This document shows positions 1-8,454 of a stretch of DNA of 64,000 nucleotides, one piece after another. The DNA comes from JAWVFM01 sp963823245 (lineage in GTDB: Bacteria > Actinomycetota > Thermoleophilia > Solirubrobacterales > 70-9). A model generated the notes under the pieces. That model had not been told where the DNA came from. It did no database searches and saw only the letters and a list, made by a program, of their open reading frames with translations. The DNA is taken from the NCBI GenBank assembly GCA_963823245.1, contig CAWGKQ010000012.1:62001-126000 (forward strand), in the 5' to 3' direction. The position numbers were made by a program, and so were the translations under genes. Position 1 is the first letter of the stretch; the number at the start of each line of letters is the position of its first letter.

Positions 1-132
1 GGCGATGACGAGCTCGCCCCGGTCGTGCCAGGCGGCGACATGAGCCAGGTGTGCCTCGCGGTGCGGCGCGCGGCGCTCGAGTATGTCGGGCACGTACTCG
101 TAGGTCAGCGTCCAGAGGAGGCGCGGGCTCAT
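1..132 (-). CDS. YciI-like protein, N-terminal part
   Basis: The gene runs off the left edge of the window, so only 44 residues are visible. The visible start (MSPRLLWTLTYEYV, then ERRAPHREAHLAHV and WHDRGELVIA) has the pattern of small YciI/YCII-related proteins: a first beta strand, a helix rich in Arg/His, and a second strand beginning at GELV. These are dimeric alpha-beta barrel proteins of mostly unknown role. The ATG at 132 overlaps the stop of the upstream antiporter remnant in an ATGA arrangement, so it belongs to the leftward alcohol dehydrogenase-antiporter operon. The family call rests on a short fragment. Confidence 0.6.
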   Translation of the reverse strand, partial: MSPRLLWTLTYEYVPDILERRAPHREAHLAHVAAWHDRGELVIA

Positions 133-994
133 GGCGCCGGGCTCGGCGCCGGAGCGCTCACCGCGTCGCCGCGCATCCGCAGGCCCACGAGCGGATAGGT
201 CAGGGTCGAGAGGACCGCCGCGCTGACGAGCGCGGCGGCGGTCGAGGCCCGCATATGACCGTCGGCGACGGCGACGGTGGTGATTGCGAGGACCAGCGGG
301 AGTCGCGGGTGATCAAGCCGGCGGCGAAGCCACCGAGGAGAAGGTCGAGCCCGAGGTTGGAGGCCAGGAGGGCGAGCGCAAAGACGAGCACCACGATCCA
401 CCGCACCGCGAGCTGCGAGCTCGCGTCGAGAGTCCGCTCCAGCAATGGGAGTGTTCGGCCCGCGGAGCGGACTGCGAGGATGGCCACGGCGACGGCGAGC
501 GCTATGAAGGCAACGAGGATGACGGCGCTGCGGAGAGCGTCCGCCGTCGTCAGGATCAGGGTCAGCAGGAGGATCGGTCCGAACTCCCCGACGGCGCCGG
601 CGGCGAGCAGGTAGGTGCCGAAGCGAGTCTCGAGCTCGCCGCTGTCCGAGAGGATCGGGATCAGGGTCCCGATCGCGGTCGTGGCGAGCGCCGAGCCCGT
701 GTAGAGCAGCGACAGCACGATCCCGGCGGCGGCGAGGATGCCTCCGACGGTGTACGCGATGAGCAACGAGAGGGCCCAGCCAAGCGAGGCGAGCCGAAGC
801 GGCGAGCCGCTGACCCGCCGGACGTCGATCTCGTAGCCGGCGAAGAAGAACCGAGGGCGGGAAGGGTCGTGCGGGAGGAAACCGCTCGGCACGGTCGCGG
901 CGATGGCCCAGGCGCGTGGCCTGCTTCTCGCCTTCGCGAGGAACGAGCCGACGTCGATGTGCGTGGGATCGATCGCTGCAAGCACGTCCGTCAT
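129..994 (-). pseudogene. CPA2-type cation:proton antiporter, deleted and frameshifted
   Basis: The middle of this gene is a recognisable monovalent cation:proton antiporter of the CPA2/KefB type: FFFAGYEIDVRR, several hydrophobic helices, and LLLGGFAAGLITR. The start (MTDVLAAIDPTHIDVGSFLA) is normal for the family but is followed by a short charged stretch instead of the first two or three membrane helices. After GLITR, near position 300, the frame changes and resumes with LVLAITTVAVADGHMRAST, the last part of the transporter, skipping the FFV..G segment that normally lies between. Two segments therefore appear lost, plus one frame change. The start overlaps the alcohol dehydrogenase stop by 4 bp (ATGA). 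It is unlikely to make a working transporter. Confidence 0.75.
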
Positions 995-2016
995 GGCGCC
1001 GCCGTCCGCTCGATGACGAGCTTCGTCTCCTCGGCGAGGACCGCCTCGGGCGCGTCCTCCCAGGCGGCGACGTTGCTCGTGACCCGTTCGGGATGGACCT
1101 CGCCTGAGGCGACGAGCTCGAGGATCGGCGGGATCACGGGGCGGGCGGCTACGCGGCCGGTCACGAAGCGCACGCCGGCCGTGTACATCTCGAGGAGCGG
1201 TATCGGGGTCATCTCCTCGTAGTAGATGCCGACGCTCGTGCAGACGCCGCCGCGGGCGGTCGAGCGAAGGGCGGCGTGCAGCCCCGCGTGGCTCGCGGTG
1301 GCGTTGACGGTGATCTGGCGCCGCTTGTACTTGCGGTCGAGCCCCTCGATGGCCTCCGCGCCGAGCTCCTCGGCGAGCGCGAGACGGTCGGGGTCGCTGT
1401 CGACGTAGGCCACCTCGCCCGCGCCCAGCGCGGTCGCGAAATCGACCGCGTAGAGGCCGATGCTGGGGGCGCCGCCGCCAACCACGAGCACGTCGGCGCC
1501 GGGGCTCTCGGCGAGCGGGCCGGCGACGGTGCGCCAGGCATCGGGGAGGTTGTCGGAGGCGGAGGCGAGCGTGGCGGGAGCGACGCCGTCGGGCACGGGC
1601 ACGAGCATCGGCTCGGCGAAGGGGACGCGCGCGAGGTCGGACACGAGGCCGCCCCAGTCGCCGCCGAAGGCACCGAACCCGTACATCGAGCCAGGCTGGA
1701 CCTCGCGGCAGTCACCGGTGAGTCCTGCGCGGCAGCGATCGCAGGCGCCGCAGGAGATCTGGAACGGGACGACGACGAGATCGCCGGCGGCGAACGACGA
1801 AACGTCCTCCCCCACCTCGACCACCTCGGCCACGCACTCGTGGCCGATCGCGACGGGCGGCGGCACCGGCGCCTGGCCGGTGATGATCGGGCGGTCCAGG
1901 TCGCAGAGCGCCACAGCCAGCGGCCGGACGATCGCCTCGCTCGGACCCTCGAGGCACGGATCAGCCACCTCGTGCCAGCCGACCGCTCGGTCCTCCGTGA
2001 CGATCAGCGATCTCAT
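991..2016 (-). CDS. zinc-binding alcohol dehydrogenase family protein
   Basis: This 341-residue medium-chain dehydrogenase/reductase has the GroES-like N-terminal domain with catalytic-zinc ligands (Cys38 region, GHECVAEV) and the structural-zinc cluster SCGACDRCRAGLTGDC at about residues 88-103, then a Rossmann domain. The nucleotide-binding motif reads VVGGGAPSIGLYA, so the usual GxGxxG is somewhat changed. The substrate cannot be told; it resembles the threonine/glucose dehydrogenase-like branch. It is divergent from the WS/DGAT gene with a 30 bp gap and heads a leftward operon with the broken antiporter and YciI-like protein. Confidence 0.85.
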   Translation of the reverse strand: MRSLIVTEDRAVGWHEVADPCLEGPSEAIVRPLAVALCDLDRPIITGQAPVPPPVAIGHECVAEVVEVGEDVSSFAAGDLVVVPFQISCGACDRCRAGLTGDCREVQPGSMYGFGAFGGDWGGLVSDLARVPFAEPMLVPVPDGVAPATLASASDNLPDAWRTVAGPLAESPGADVLVVGGGAPSIGLYAVDFATALGAGEVAYVDSDPDRLALAEELGAEAIEGLDRKYKRRQITVNATASHAGLHAALRSTARGGVCTSVGIYYEEMTPIPLLEMYTAGVRFVTGRVAARPVIPPILELVASGEVHPERVTSNVAAWEDAPEAVLAEETKLVIERTAAP

Positions 2017-2046
2017 CCGCGCGCCCGACTATAGGCTCGGGTCGCC

Positions 2047-3432
2047 GTGAACGAGCGCCCGCAGCGGCTTTCGGCCTCGGACATGTCCTCGCTCCTCGCC
2101 GAGGGCGGGTCGATCCACGTCAACGTCGGGGGCACGGTCATCGTCGAGGGCGAGGCCGCTCCCTACGAGGAACTCCTGGAGCACGTCGACGCGCGCCTCA
2201 ACCTCGTGCCGCGCTTCCGCCAGCGCGTGACCCGCGTGCCGCTCGGCCTCTCGAACCCCGAGTGGGGCGACGACCCTCGCTTCGACCTGCGCTGGCATGT
2301 CCAGCACGTCGCGCTGCCCCGGCCGGGGTCGATGGCGCAGCTTCGCGACCTGGTCGGCGAAGTCTTCTCGCAGCCGCTCGACTTCTCCCGGCCGCTATGG
2401 CGCATCTACCTGATCGAGGGCCTCGCGAACGGGCGCCACGCAATCCTCTCCAAGACGCACCACGCGCTCGTCGACGGCGTCTCGGCGCTCGACGTCGGGA
2501 CCGTCCTCGTCGATCCCAACCCGGAGGGGACCGTGATGGAATTGCCGGCGAAGCCCTGGGAGGCGGACGAGCCGAGCCCGGAGATGCTGTTCGTCCGCGC
2601 CGCCTCGGACCGCATTCGCGAGCCGGTCCGGACCGCCCGCAAGGCGGCGCTGTCGGCGCTCACGATGCCGCGCGACACGGCCAACCGCCTCCGGCGAACC
2701 GCCGAGGGCTTCGCGGGGCTCGCAGCGGGCGGGCCGGCGGTGCCCGCGACATTCCTGAATCAGGAGATCGGCCGCGACCGCCGGGTCGCGTTTGCAGAGA
2801 CGAGGCTCGATGCCCTCAAGGCGGCGCGGGCCGACGGGCCGGCGACGGTGAACGACGTCGTCCTGGCCGCGGTGACGGGCGGGCTCAGGCGGTTCTTCGA
2901 CCGCCGCGGAGAGGACGTCCCCGAGCACATCGTGGCCCTGGTGCCGGTGAGCGTTCGGCGGCCGGACGAGGAGCTCGAGCTCGGCAACCGGATCGCGACG
3001 CTCTTCGTCGCGCTGCCGGTGCGCGAGCGCGACCCCGCGGAGCGCCTGCGGCTCATCCACGAGCAGATGACGCGGCTCAAGGCCTCGGAGCAGGCACACG
3101 CCGCATCGCTCGTCATCGAGGCGACTGGGTTCGTCCCGCCCACCGTGAACCGCGTGCTGGCGGGGGCACTGTCGGGGCCGCTGACCTGGAACCTCGTCGT
3201 CTCGAACGTGCCGGGCCCGCAGCTCCCGCTCTACATGCTGGGCCGCCGGATCCTCGCGATCCACCCCTTCGTGCCGCTCTCACCCCAGCGCCGGGCGCTC
3301 TCGATCGGCGTTCTGAGCTACGACGGCGGGGTGTTCTTCGGGCTCGCCGGCGATCGCGACGTGCTCGCGGACCTCGACGACTTCGCGGCCGACCTCGACG
3401 CGGCGGTGGCAGAGCAGGTGAAGTCGAGCTAG
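2047..3432 (+). CDS. wax ester synthase / diacylglycerol O-acyltransferase (WS/DGAT)
   Basis: This 461-residue protein is a bifunctional acyltransferase of the WS/DGAT family, which makes triacylglycerol or wax esters from acyl-CoA. The active-site motif HHxxxDG is present as THHALVDG at about residue 138. The N-terminal substrate-tunnel region (VPRFRQRV, DPRFDLRWHVQHVALP) and the C-terminal NVPGPQLPLYMLGRRI motif are also typical, and the length matches the family. The start is GTG at 2047 with no strong ribosome binding site. Together with the desaturase at 6.2 kb and the acyl-CoA enzymes it points to storage-lipid metabolism. The frame is intact. Confidence 0.9.
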   Translation: MNERPQRLSASDMSSLLAEGGSIHVNVGGTVIVEGEAAPYEELLEHVDARLNLVPRFRQRVTRVPLGLSNPEWGDDPRFDLRWHVQHVALPRPGSMAQLRDLVGEVFSQPLDFSRPLWRIYLIEGLANGRHAILSKTHHALVDGVSALDVGTVLVDPNPEGTVMELPAKPWEADEPSPEMLFVRAASDRIREPVRTARKAALSALTMPRDTANRLRRTAEGFAGLAAGGPAVPATFLNQEIGRDRRVAFAETRLDALKAARADGPATVNDVVLAAVTGGLRRFFDRRGEDVPEHIVALVPVSVRRPDEELELGNRIATLFVALPVRERDPAERLRLIHEQMTRLKASEQAHAASLVIEATGFVPPTVNRVLAGALSGPLTWNLVVSNVPGPQLPLYMLGRRILAIHPFVPLSPQRRALSIGVLSYDGGVFFGLAGDRDVLADLDDFAADLDAAVAEQVKSS

Positions 3433-3780
3433 GCCTCGATGAACACCGGCGTCCCGACCGGAACGCGGCGTACGAGCGAGGCGGTTCGAGACGTGAACGA
3501 CGATTGCAAGGCGCGTCGAGAACGCTCCCAGGCGGCGGCGCGAGCTGTCGAGCTCCGCCGGGAGGCGCGAACGCCGCGGAAGATGACGATGGGTAGGGCG
3601 CTTCGCCCTGGCCGTAGCTGCCCCCCTCGCCGCTCTGTTGCTGGCATCGTGCGGAGGAGGCACCGCGGCGACGGATATGTTGCGCACGACGACCGTCAGT
3701 GGCTTTCCTCACGGCGAACGTCCCTCAGGCCCTCGGATGCGATGGGCTGCGAGACGTTCGCCCCCAAAGGGCGAAGGAGC
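3433..3780 (+). other. gene-free stretch with two possible gene remnants
   Basis: No complete gene is present in these 348 bases. Two coding-like traces can be seen. On the minus strand, the frame ending at the very start of the stretch finishes SLVRRVPVGTPVFIEA then stop, which resembles the last residues of an L,D-transpeptidase (YkuD) domain. On the plus strand around 3594-3660 the sequence reads GRFALAVAAPLAALLLASCGGG, a lipoprotein signal with a good lipobox, but it has no start codon (TGA lies just upstream) and runs into the tRNA. Both readings are weak, and they may be debris of a deleted gene. Confidence 0.35.
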
Positions 3781-3869
3781 GGAGAGGGAGGGATTCGAAC
3801 CCTCGAGAGAGCTTGTCGCCCCCTACTCGCTTAGCAGGCGAGTGCCTTCAGCCACTCGGCCACCTCTCC
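3781..3869 (-). tRNA. tRNA-Ser(GCU)
   Basis: An 89-nt class II tRNA reads on the minus strand. The acceptor arm is GGAGAGG/CCTCTCC, the anticodon arm is ACTCGC-CTGCTAA-GCGAGT with anticodon GCT, there is a long variable arm, and the T arm is GAGGGTTCGAATCCCTC. No CCA is encoded within the acceptor end. It decodes AGC/AGU serine codons. Confidence 0.95.
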
Positions 3870-3929
3870 GGTCGCGGCCGGAAGCAGGGCCCCGGCCGCA
3901 CAGGCGATTCTAGATACGCTCGCCAGGCG

Positions 3930-5177
3930 TTGACAGCTACCGAAACCGCTGCCGCCTCGCCGCCTCTCATCGACCGCGAGGCGCTCCTCGAGCGCTACGA
4001 GTCGATCTTCCAGACGGTGGAGCCACCGTTCGCATTCGTCGACCTTGACGCGCTCGCGGCCAACGCCGTCACCATGCGCGCGCAGGCCGGAGACCTGCCG
4101 ATCAGGATCGCCTCGAAGTCGGTGCGATCGGTCGGCATTCTGCGCCGGATCGGAGAGCTCGACGAGGGCTTCCGCGGCGTCCTCGCGTTCACGCTCCCCG
4201 AGGCCCTTCACCTCGCCGAGCTGGGATTCGATGACGTGGTGGTCGCCTATCCCACGGTCGATCGCGAGGCGATGCGGCGCCTGGTCGAGTTCGCGACCGC
4301 CAGGCCCGAGACCTCGCCGACGCTGATGTTCGACGCCGAGGCGCACCTCGATCTCGTCGAGTCGACGATCGGCGGCGGGCCTGCGCAGATACCGGTCTGC
4401 CTCGACGTCGACGCCGGGCTGTGGCTCGGCCGCGGGCGCTTCGTTCGGATCGGGCCGAAGCGGTCGCCGATCCATTTCCCGCCACAGGCGCGCCGGCTCG
4501 CGCAGGACGCCGAGGCCCGGCCGGGGACGAGGCTCGCCGGCGTCATGGCCTACGAGGGGCAGATCGCCGGCGTCGGCGACCGCATCCCCGGGCGGCCGCT
4601 GCGAAGCGCCGCGATCCGCGCGATGCAGCGAGCATCGGCGCGCGACCTGCGCCGGCGCCTGCCGGAGTTGGTCGCCGCGGTTCGCGAGGTCGCCGAGCCC
4701 CGCTTCGTCAACGGCGGCGGCACCGGCAGCCTCTCCCGCACCGCCGCCGCGGGGACAGTCACCGAGCTGAGCGCGGGCTCGGGCTTCTACGCCCCGCATC
4801 TGTTCGACAATTACCGCTCGCTCGAGCTCCGCCCCGCGGCCTTCTTCGTCCTCCCGATCGTTCGCCGCCCCGGGCCGGGCGTGGCGACGGCACTCGGCGG
4901 TGGCTACGTGGCGTCCGGCCCGGCCGGCCGCGACCGCCTTCCCGAGCCCTACCTCCCGGACGGGCTGCGGCTCGACCGCCAGGAGGGAGCCGGCGAGGTG
5001 CAGACGCCCGTGATCGGCACGCCGACGCGGACCCTGCGGGTCGGCGATCGCGTCTACATGCGGCACGCGAAGGCCGGCGAGCTGTGCGAGCACTTCGACT
5101 CGCTCCACCTCGTGTCGGGCGACCGGATCGTCGACGAGGTGGCGACCTACCGGGGCGACGGACTCAGCTTCCTCTAG
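3930..5177 (+). CDS. fold-type III PLP amino acid deaminase/aldolase (D-threonine aldolase-like)
   Basis: The protein (about 415 residues) has the alanine-racemase-like N-terminal barrel that binds pyridoxal phosphate on a lysine. PFAFVDLDAL leads to RIASKSVRS, where the lysine of ASKS is the expected PLP-binding residue. FVNGGGTGS binds the phosphate, and the C-terminal domain of the D-threonine aldolase type contains the metal-site-like MRHAKAGELCEHFDSL. The substrate is not determined. I place the start at TTG 3930, 61 bp from the tRNA, because conserved sequence begins soon after; in-frame sequence upstream overlaps the tRNA and is not coding. The DMT permease follows 12 bp downstream. 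Confidence 0.8.
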   Translation: MTATETAAASPPLIDREALLERYESIFQTVEPPFAFVDLDALAANAVTMRAQAGDLPIRIASKSVRSVGILRRIGELDEGFRGVLAFTLPEALHLAELGFDDVVVAYPTVDREAMRRLVEFATARPETSPTLMFDAEAHLDLVESTIGGGPAQIPVCLDVDAGLWLGRGRFVRIGPKRSPIHFPPQARRLAQDAEARPGTRLAGVMAYEGQIAGVGDRIPGRPLRSAAIRAMQRASARDLRRRLPELVAAVREVAEPRFVNGGGTGSLSRTAAAGTVTELSAGSGFYAPHLFDNYRSLELRPAAFFVLPIVRRPGPGVATALGGGYVASGPAGRDRLPEPYLPDGLRLDRQEGAGEVQTPVIGTPTRTLRVGDRVYMRHAKAGELCEHFDSLHLVSGDRIVDEVATYRGDGLSFL

Positions 5178-5189
5178 GGCGGCGGCGCG

Positions 5190-6083
5190 GTGATTCTGGG
5201 ACTGATCCTCGCTCTGGGATCGGCCGTGGGCACCAACCTCGGATTCCTGTTCAAGCAGCGGGGCGCGGTGCTCGCGCCATCGATCCGGCTGCGGCACCCG
5301 GCACGCAGCGCTGCCGCGCTGTTTCGGTCGCGATGGTTCCTGGTCGGGTGGATCGTCTCGCTCGTCGCCTGGGGCCTGCACGTCGGGGCGCTCTCGCTGG
5401 CGCCCCTCACGAGCGTGCAGGCGGTCCTGTCCGGGGGCCTCGTCTTCCTCGCGGTGCTCGCGGAGCGGTTCTTCGGGTTTCACCTCGAACGCCGCCAGTG
5501 GGCCGGCGTCGGCATCACGGCCGCCGGCTTGGCCGTCATCGGGGTCACCACAACGGCGGAGGGGCCGCAGCGCTACTCGCTGGCGGCCTTGATCGTCTTC
5601 GAGAGCGCCATCCTGCTGTTTGGCATCGGCTTGGCGAGCATCTCGATGCGCCGAGGCATCGCGCAGCGCCGCACCGCGCTACTGCTCGCGACGGCCGCGG
5701 GTGTCCTCTTCGGGGTCTCCGACGTCGCGATCAAGTACCTCACGCACGCGCAGGGGCCACTGCTCGGCCTGATCAGCCCGTGGACCCTCACGGCCCTGGC
5801 CTCGTTCGTCATCTCCTTCTACGCATCCGCTCGCAGCCTCCAGATCGGCCTTGCGGTCGAGGTCATCGCGATCACCTCGGTGGCGGCCAACCTCGCCGCG
5901 ATCCTCGGCGGCGTCCTCGTGTTCGGCGAGCCAATCGGGTCCGGCCCGCTCGGAATCACCGCCCGCGTGCTCGCGTTCTTCGCCGTGGTCGGCGGTGCCG
6001 CCCTCGTCCCTGCGCCGGGCCAGGATCCTGGTACGTTGGACGTGGACGGTCGCTGGCCAGCCGACCAAGCCGACGTGACCTGA
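5190..6083 (+). CDS. DMT/EamA-family permease
   Basis: This 297-residue membrane protein has about nine or ten hydrophobic helices and the drug/metabolite transporter layout. The first half carries APLTSVQAVLSGGLVFLAV, and the second half repeats the pattern with EVIAITSVAANLAAILGGV and VFGEPI. Substrate unknown. GTG 5190 follows the aldolase stop by 12 bp, so the two are probably cotranscribed, which may mean export of an amino acid-related product. The extreme C-terminus is hydrophilic. The frame is intact. Confidence 0.8.
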   Translation: MILGLILALGSAVGTNLGFLFKQRGAVLAPSIRLRHPARSAAALFRSRWFLVGWIVSLVAWGLHVGALSLAPLTSVQAVLSGGLVFLAVLAERFFGFHLERRQWAGVGITAAGLAVIGVTTTAEGPQRYSLAALIVFESAILLFGIGLASISMRRGIAQRRTALLLATAAGVLFGVSDVAIKYLTHAQGPLLGLISPWTLTALASFVISFYASARSLQIGLAVEVIAITSVAANLAAILGGVLVFGEPIGSGPLGITARVLAFFAVVGGAALVPAPGQDPGTLDVDGRWPADQADVT

Positions 6084-6104
6084 CCGACGGATTGGCCTCC
6101 GCCT

Positions 6105-6135
6105 AACGGGCGCCCACTGGGACCAAGGCCCGTTT
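6105..6135 (+). terminator. candidate terminator hairpin after the permease
   Basis: A perfect 7-bp inverted repeat AACGGGC ... GCCCGTT with a 16-nt loop sits 22 bp past the permease stop and is followed by only TTCC. It is a plausible but weak intrinsic terminator. Confidence 0.4.
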
Positions 6136-6205
6136 CCATCAACAGAGATCCAACGTCCAGCGGCGCTCATGCGCGAGATGGGCTTGGAGATCGAAGGAGG
6201 CCCAG

Positions 6206-7168
6206 ATGAGCGCACTAAGTCAGCTGTCGCCGACGGCTGCGAGCCCGCGCGCCGACACGGTTCCGATCGAGAACGAGACGTCGGAGCGCGTCGTGCGGAC
6301 GATGGTCTTCGGCGTGCCCGCGGTCGCGATCGCCTTGGGAGGATGGCTCGCCTGGGGCGGAGCCCTTCATTGGCAGGACCTCGTGGTCCTCGCGATCACC
6401 TACGCGCTCACGGGATTCGGCATCACCGTCGGCTATCACCGGCTCTTCACGCATCGCAGCTTCAAGACCACGCGGGTGATGCGGGCGGTGCTGGCCGTGC
6501 TCGGCTCGATGGCGGTCGAGGGGCCCGTCGTCGAATGGGTCGCAACCCACCGCAAGCACCATCGCTTCTCAGATCACGCCGGCGATCCCCACAGCCCCCA
6601 CGTCGAGGCGGCGCCAGGATGGCGTGGAGCGCTCCGCGGGCTCGGCCACGCGCACGTCGGCTGGATGTTCCGCGGCAAGGACATGGCGAATCCCGCCCGC
6701 TACGCGAAGGACCTCCTCGCCGACCGCGATCTGCGCCTCATCAGCGCGGCCTTTCCGCTCCTCGTGTTGGCCGGGCTGGCGATCCCGTTCGGCCTCGGGG
6801 TCGCGCTGACAGGCTCGGTCGTGGGCGGGCTGACGGGCCTTCTGTGGGGCGGTGCGGTGCGCATCTTCCTCCTGCACCACGTGACCTTCAGCATCAACTC
6901 TCTGTGTCACTACTTCGGACGGCGCCCGTTCCCGACCGGCGATGAGTCCCGAAATCTCGCCTGGCTCGCCCCGCTCGCCTTCGGCGAGGCCTGGCACAAC
7001 AACCATCATGCGTTTCCGACGTCGGCTCGTCACGGGCTGGGCCGCTGGCAGCTCGACCCGGGCGGCTGGTTCATCTCCGGCCTCGAGCGCTGCGGCCTCG
7101 CCTGGGACGTGATCCGGATCAGCGCGTCGCGCCAGGAGACGAAGCGCGGCGTGGTGACCGCGACCTAG
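6206..7168 (+). CDS. acyl-CoA desaturase (delta-9 type)
   Basis: This 320-residue membrane di-iron desaturase introduces a double bond into fatty acyl chains. All three histidine boxes are present: HRLFTH (about residue 77), HRKHH (about 113) and HNNHH (about 265), and there are four or more hydrophobic segments. The ATG at 6206 is preceded by a strong GAAGGAGG ribosome binding site at good spacing. It stands alone between a candidate terminator and the convergent 7165-7587 gene, whose stop overlaps this one by 4 bp. Confidence 0.93.
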   Translation: MSALSQLSPTAASPRADTVPIENETSERVVRTMVFGVPAVAIALGGWLAWGGALHWQDLVVLAITYALTGFGITVGYHRLFTHRSFKTTRVMRAVLAVLGSMAVEGPVVEWVATHRKHHRFSDHAGDPHSPHVEAAPGWRGALRGLGHAHVGWMFRGKDMANPARYAKDLLADRDLRLISAAFPLLVLAGLAIPFGLGVALTGSVVGGLTGLLWGGAVRIFLLHHVTFSINSLCHYFGRRPFPTGDESRNLAWLAPLAFGEAWHNNHHAFPTSARHGLGRWQLDPGGWFISGLERCGLAWDVIRISASRQETKRGVVTAT

Positions 7169-7587
7169 CTGCCGTTCGCGCTCAACGGCTGGTAGGACGG
7201 GGGCGGTGCCGCCGGCGCGGCGTCGCGGAGGGCGCGCTGGGCTCTGACCGTCGCATCCAGGACCGGCGGCCGGTCGCGGAACTTCCGCTCGTAGCCTCGG
7301 ATTTTCTTGAGCGTCGCCATGTCGGCCGTCTCGACGGCGGCGAGGATCTCGTCGTCGCCAAGCGCGTCATAACCCGGAAGGGGCTCGGCTCCCTGCAGGT
7401 AGCGCAGCTTGTTGAGCACGGCTTCGCGGCTCTTGTGGGCGCGCTCGTATGTCTCGACGGCCGCGAGCTCGCTCTGGGTGTGCTCGTGGAGGACTTGGAT
7501 GAGCTCGCCGTCACCGAGGCGGTCGAAGCCCGCAAAAGGCAGCGGAGGGGGTGTCGTGTCTGAATCGATGGGGGGTGCAGCGGTCAT
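7165..7587 (-). CDS. conserved hypothetical protein with tandem helical repeat
   Basis: I cannot assign a function to this 140-residue soluble protein. It contains two copies of one pattern: FAGFDRLGDGELIQVL ... ETYERAHKSREAVLNKL, and LPGYDALGDDEILAAV ... RGYERKFRDRPPVLDA. Each reads as an aromatic-Asp turn, an acidic helix and a basic helix, and the C-terminal tail is Pro/Ala-rich. I recall similar repeats in other Thermoleophilia proteins of unknown role. It is divergent from the winged-helix regulator at 7631 with about 43 bp between, so the regulator may control it. Confidence 0.65.
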   Translation of the reverse strand: MTAAPPIDSDTTPPPLPFAGFDRLGDGELIQVLHEHTQSELAAVETYERAHKSREAVLNKLRYLQGAEPLPGYDALGDDEILAAVETADMATLKKIRGYERKFRDRPPVLDATVRAQRALRDAAPAAPPPSYQPLSANGS

Positions 7588-7611
7588 GGGACTCCTCGCC
7601 GTAGCTGGGCT

Positions 7612-7634
7612 TACAATGTATCATCAATTCATGA
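7612..7634 (+). promoter_or_regulatory. possible promoter and operator of the winged-helix gene
   Basis: An AT-rich island in the divergent gap holds a -10-like TACAAT (7612-7617), with no clear -35. It also holds a small inverted repeat TCAT-CAATTC-ATGA (7621-7634) that covers the proposed ATG. Autoregulation of a MarR-like protein would fit, but the evidence is only positional. Confidence 0.35.
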
Positions 7635-7969
7635 AAACTAAGTCCAGTGTTTCCGCCGGACGGGCGCCAGCGGTGCCGGCCTCCCCCCGGTGGGACTTCC
7701 TGACCAACCATGCCCACGTGCTCACCTGCGTAGCCCATGACCCGGGCATCCGCCTGCGCGACATCGCTGCGGCGGTGGGCATCACGGAGCGCGCCGCACA
7801 CCGGATCGTCTCCGAGCTCGTCGACGAGGGCTACCTGCTGCGCGAGCGAGAGGGGCGTCGAAACCGCTATGAGGTCGTGGCCGGCCTTCCCTTGCGCCAT
7901 CCCCTGGTCTCCGAACACGAGGTCGGCGATCTGCTCAAGGTGCTTCTTGGGCCTGCGGCGATGAATTGA
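7631..7969 (+). CDS. winged helix-turn-helix transcriptional regulator
   Basis: The protein (about 112 residues) is a single winged-helix domain. RLRDIAAAVGITERAAHRIV is the helix-turn-helix, and ELVDEGYLLREREGRRNRYEV is the third helix and the wing. It resembles the MarR/ArsR-like regulators that detect transcript-level signals without a sensor domain. ATG 7631 is chosen because conserved sequence starts just after; ATG 7616 would add five residues. No ligand-binding cysteines or extra domain are visible. It shares a divergent gap with the tandem-repeat protein. Confidence 0.75.
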   Translation: MKTKSSVSAGRAPAVPASPRWDFLTNHAHVLTCVAHDPGIRLRDIAAAVGITERAAHRIVSELVDEGYLLREREGRRNRYEVVAGLPLRHPLVSEHEVGDLLKVLLGPAAMN

Positions 7970-7977
7970 TGGCGTCC

Positions 7978-8454
7978 CTAGGCCGGCCCCGACGGCCAGC
8001 GGCCGGCCTGCCATTGGCGAAGCGAGTCCAACACAAGGTCGCGGTCGGTCTTCACGGCGAGATATCTCCAGCGTCCGTCGCGGATCACCCATGCGAAGTG
8101 GAAGCGGGCATCGATGGGGACGTCGCTCGCGCCCCCTCGCGCGACCATGTGTCCGCTGCCGAAGACCACGTCCCCCTCGGCTGATGACAGCTCAACGTCG
8201 CTCACCCTGGCCTCTTCGAACATGGCGAAGAAGGCCTCCCACACCGCACGGACCGCATCCGTCCCACTCGCATCGACCGGAAAGCCGGTCAGGGCCGAGA
8301 TGTCCGGGTCGCCGCTGTAGTCGACCTCCGGGTGGAAGACCTGGGCAAAAAGCGCCTCGAGCTCGCCGGCATTGAAGAGCTCGAAGCCTCGCCTGACGAC
8401 CGCGAGCCGGTCCTCCGGCCCACGGTGCGGAACGCTGTCACCCCGGGCCGTCAC
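7978..8454 (-). CDS. SnoaL/NTF2-like protein
   Basis: The 158-residue protein has the nuclear transport factor 2 fold pattern: a first helix RRGFELFNAGELEALFAQVF, then HPEVDYSGDPD, AVRAVWEAFFAMF, and a terminal sheet HFAWVIRDGRWRYLAVKTD. SnoaL-like proteins are small ligand-binding or enzyme pockets, and the role here is unknown. The start is GTG 8454, overlapping the stop of the upstream oxidase by 4 bp (GTGA), so translation is probably coupled. Confidence 0.75.
   Translation of the reverse strand: MTARGDSVPHRGPEDRLAVVRRGFELFNAGELEALFAQVFHPEVDYSGDPDISALTGFPVDASGTDAVRAVWEAFFAMFEEARVSDVELSSAEGDVVFGSGHMVARGGASDVPIDARFHFAWVIRDGRWRYLAVKTDRDLVLDSLRQWQAGRWPSGPA

Noticed and set aside
3439..3834. 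A 131-codon frame running into tRNA-Ser(GCU)
   Set aside because: It reads through the tRNA and has the composition of a random high-GC frame.
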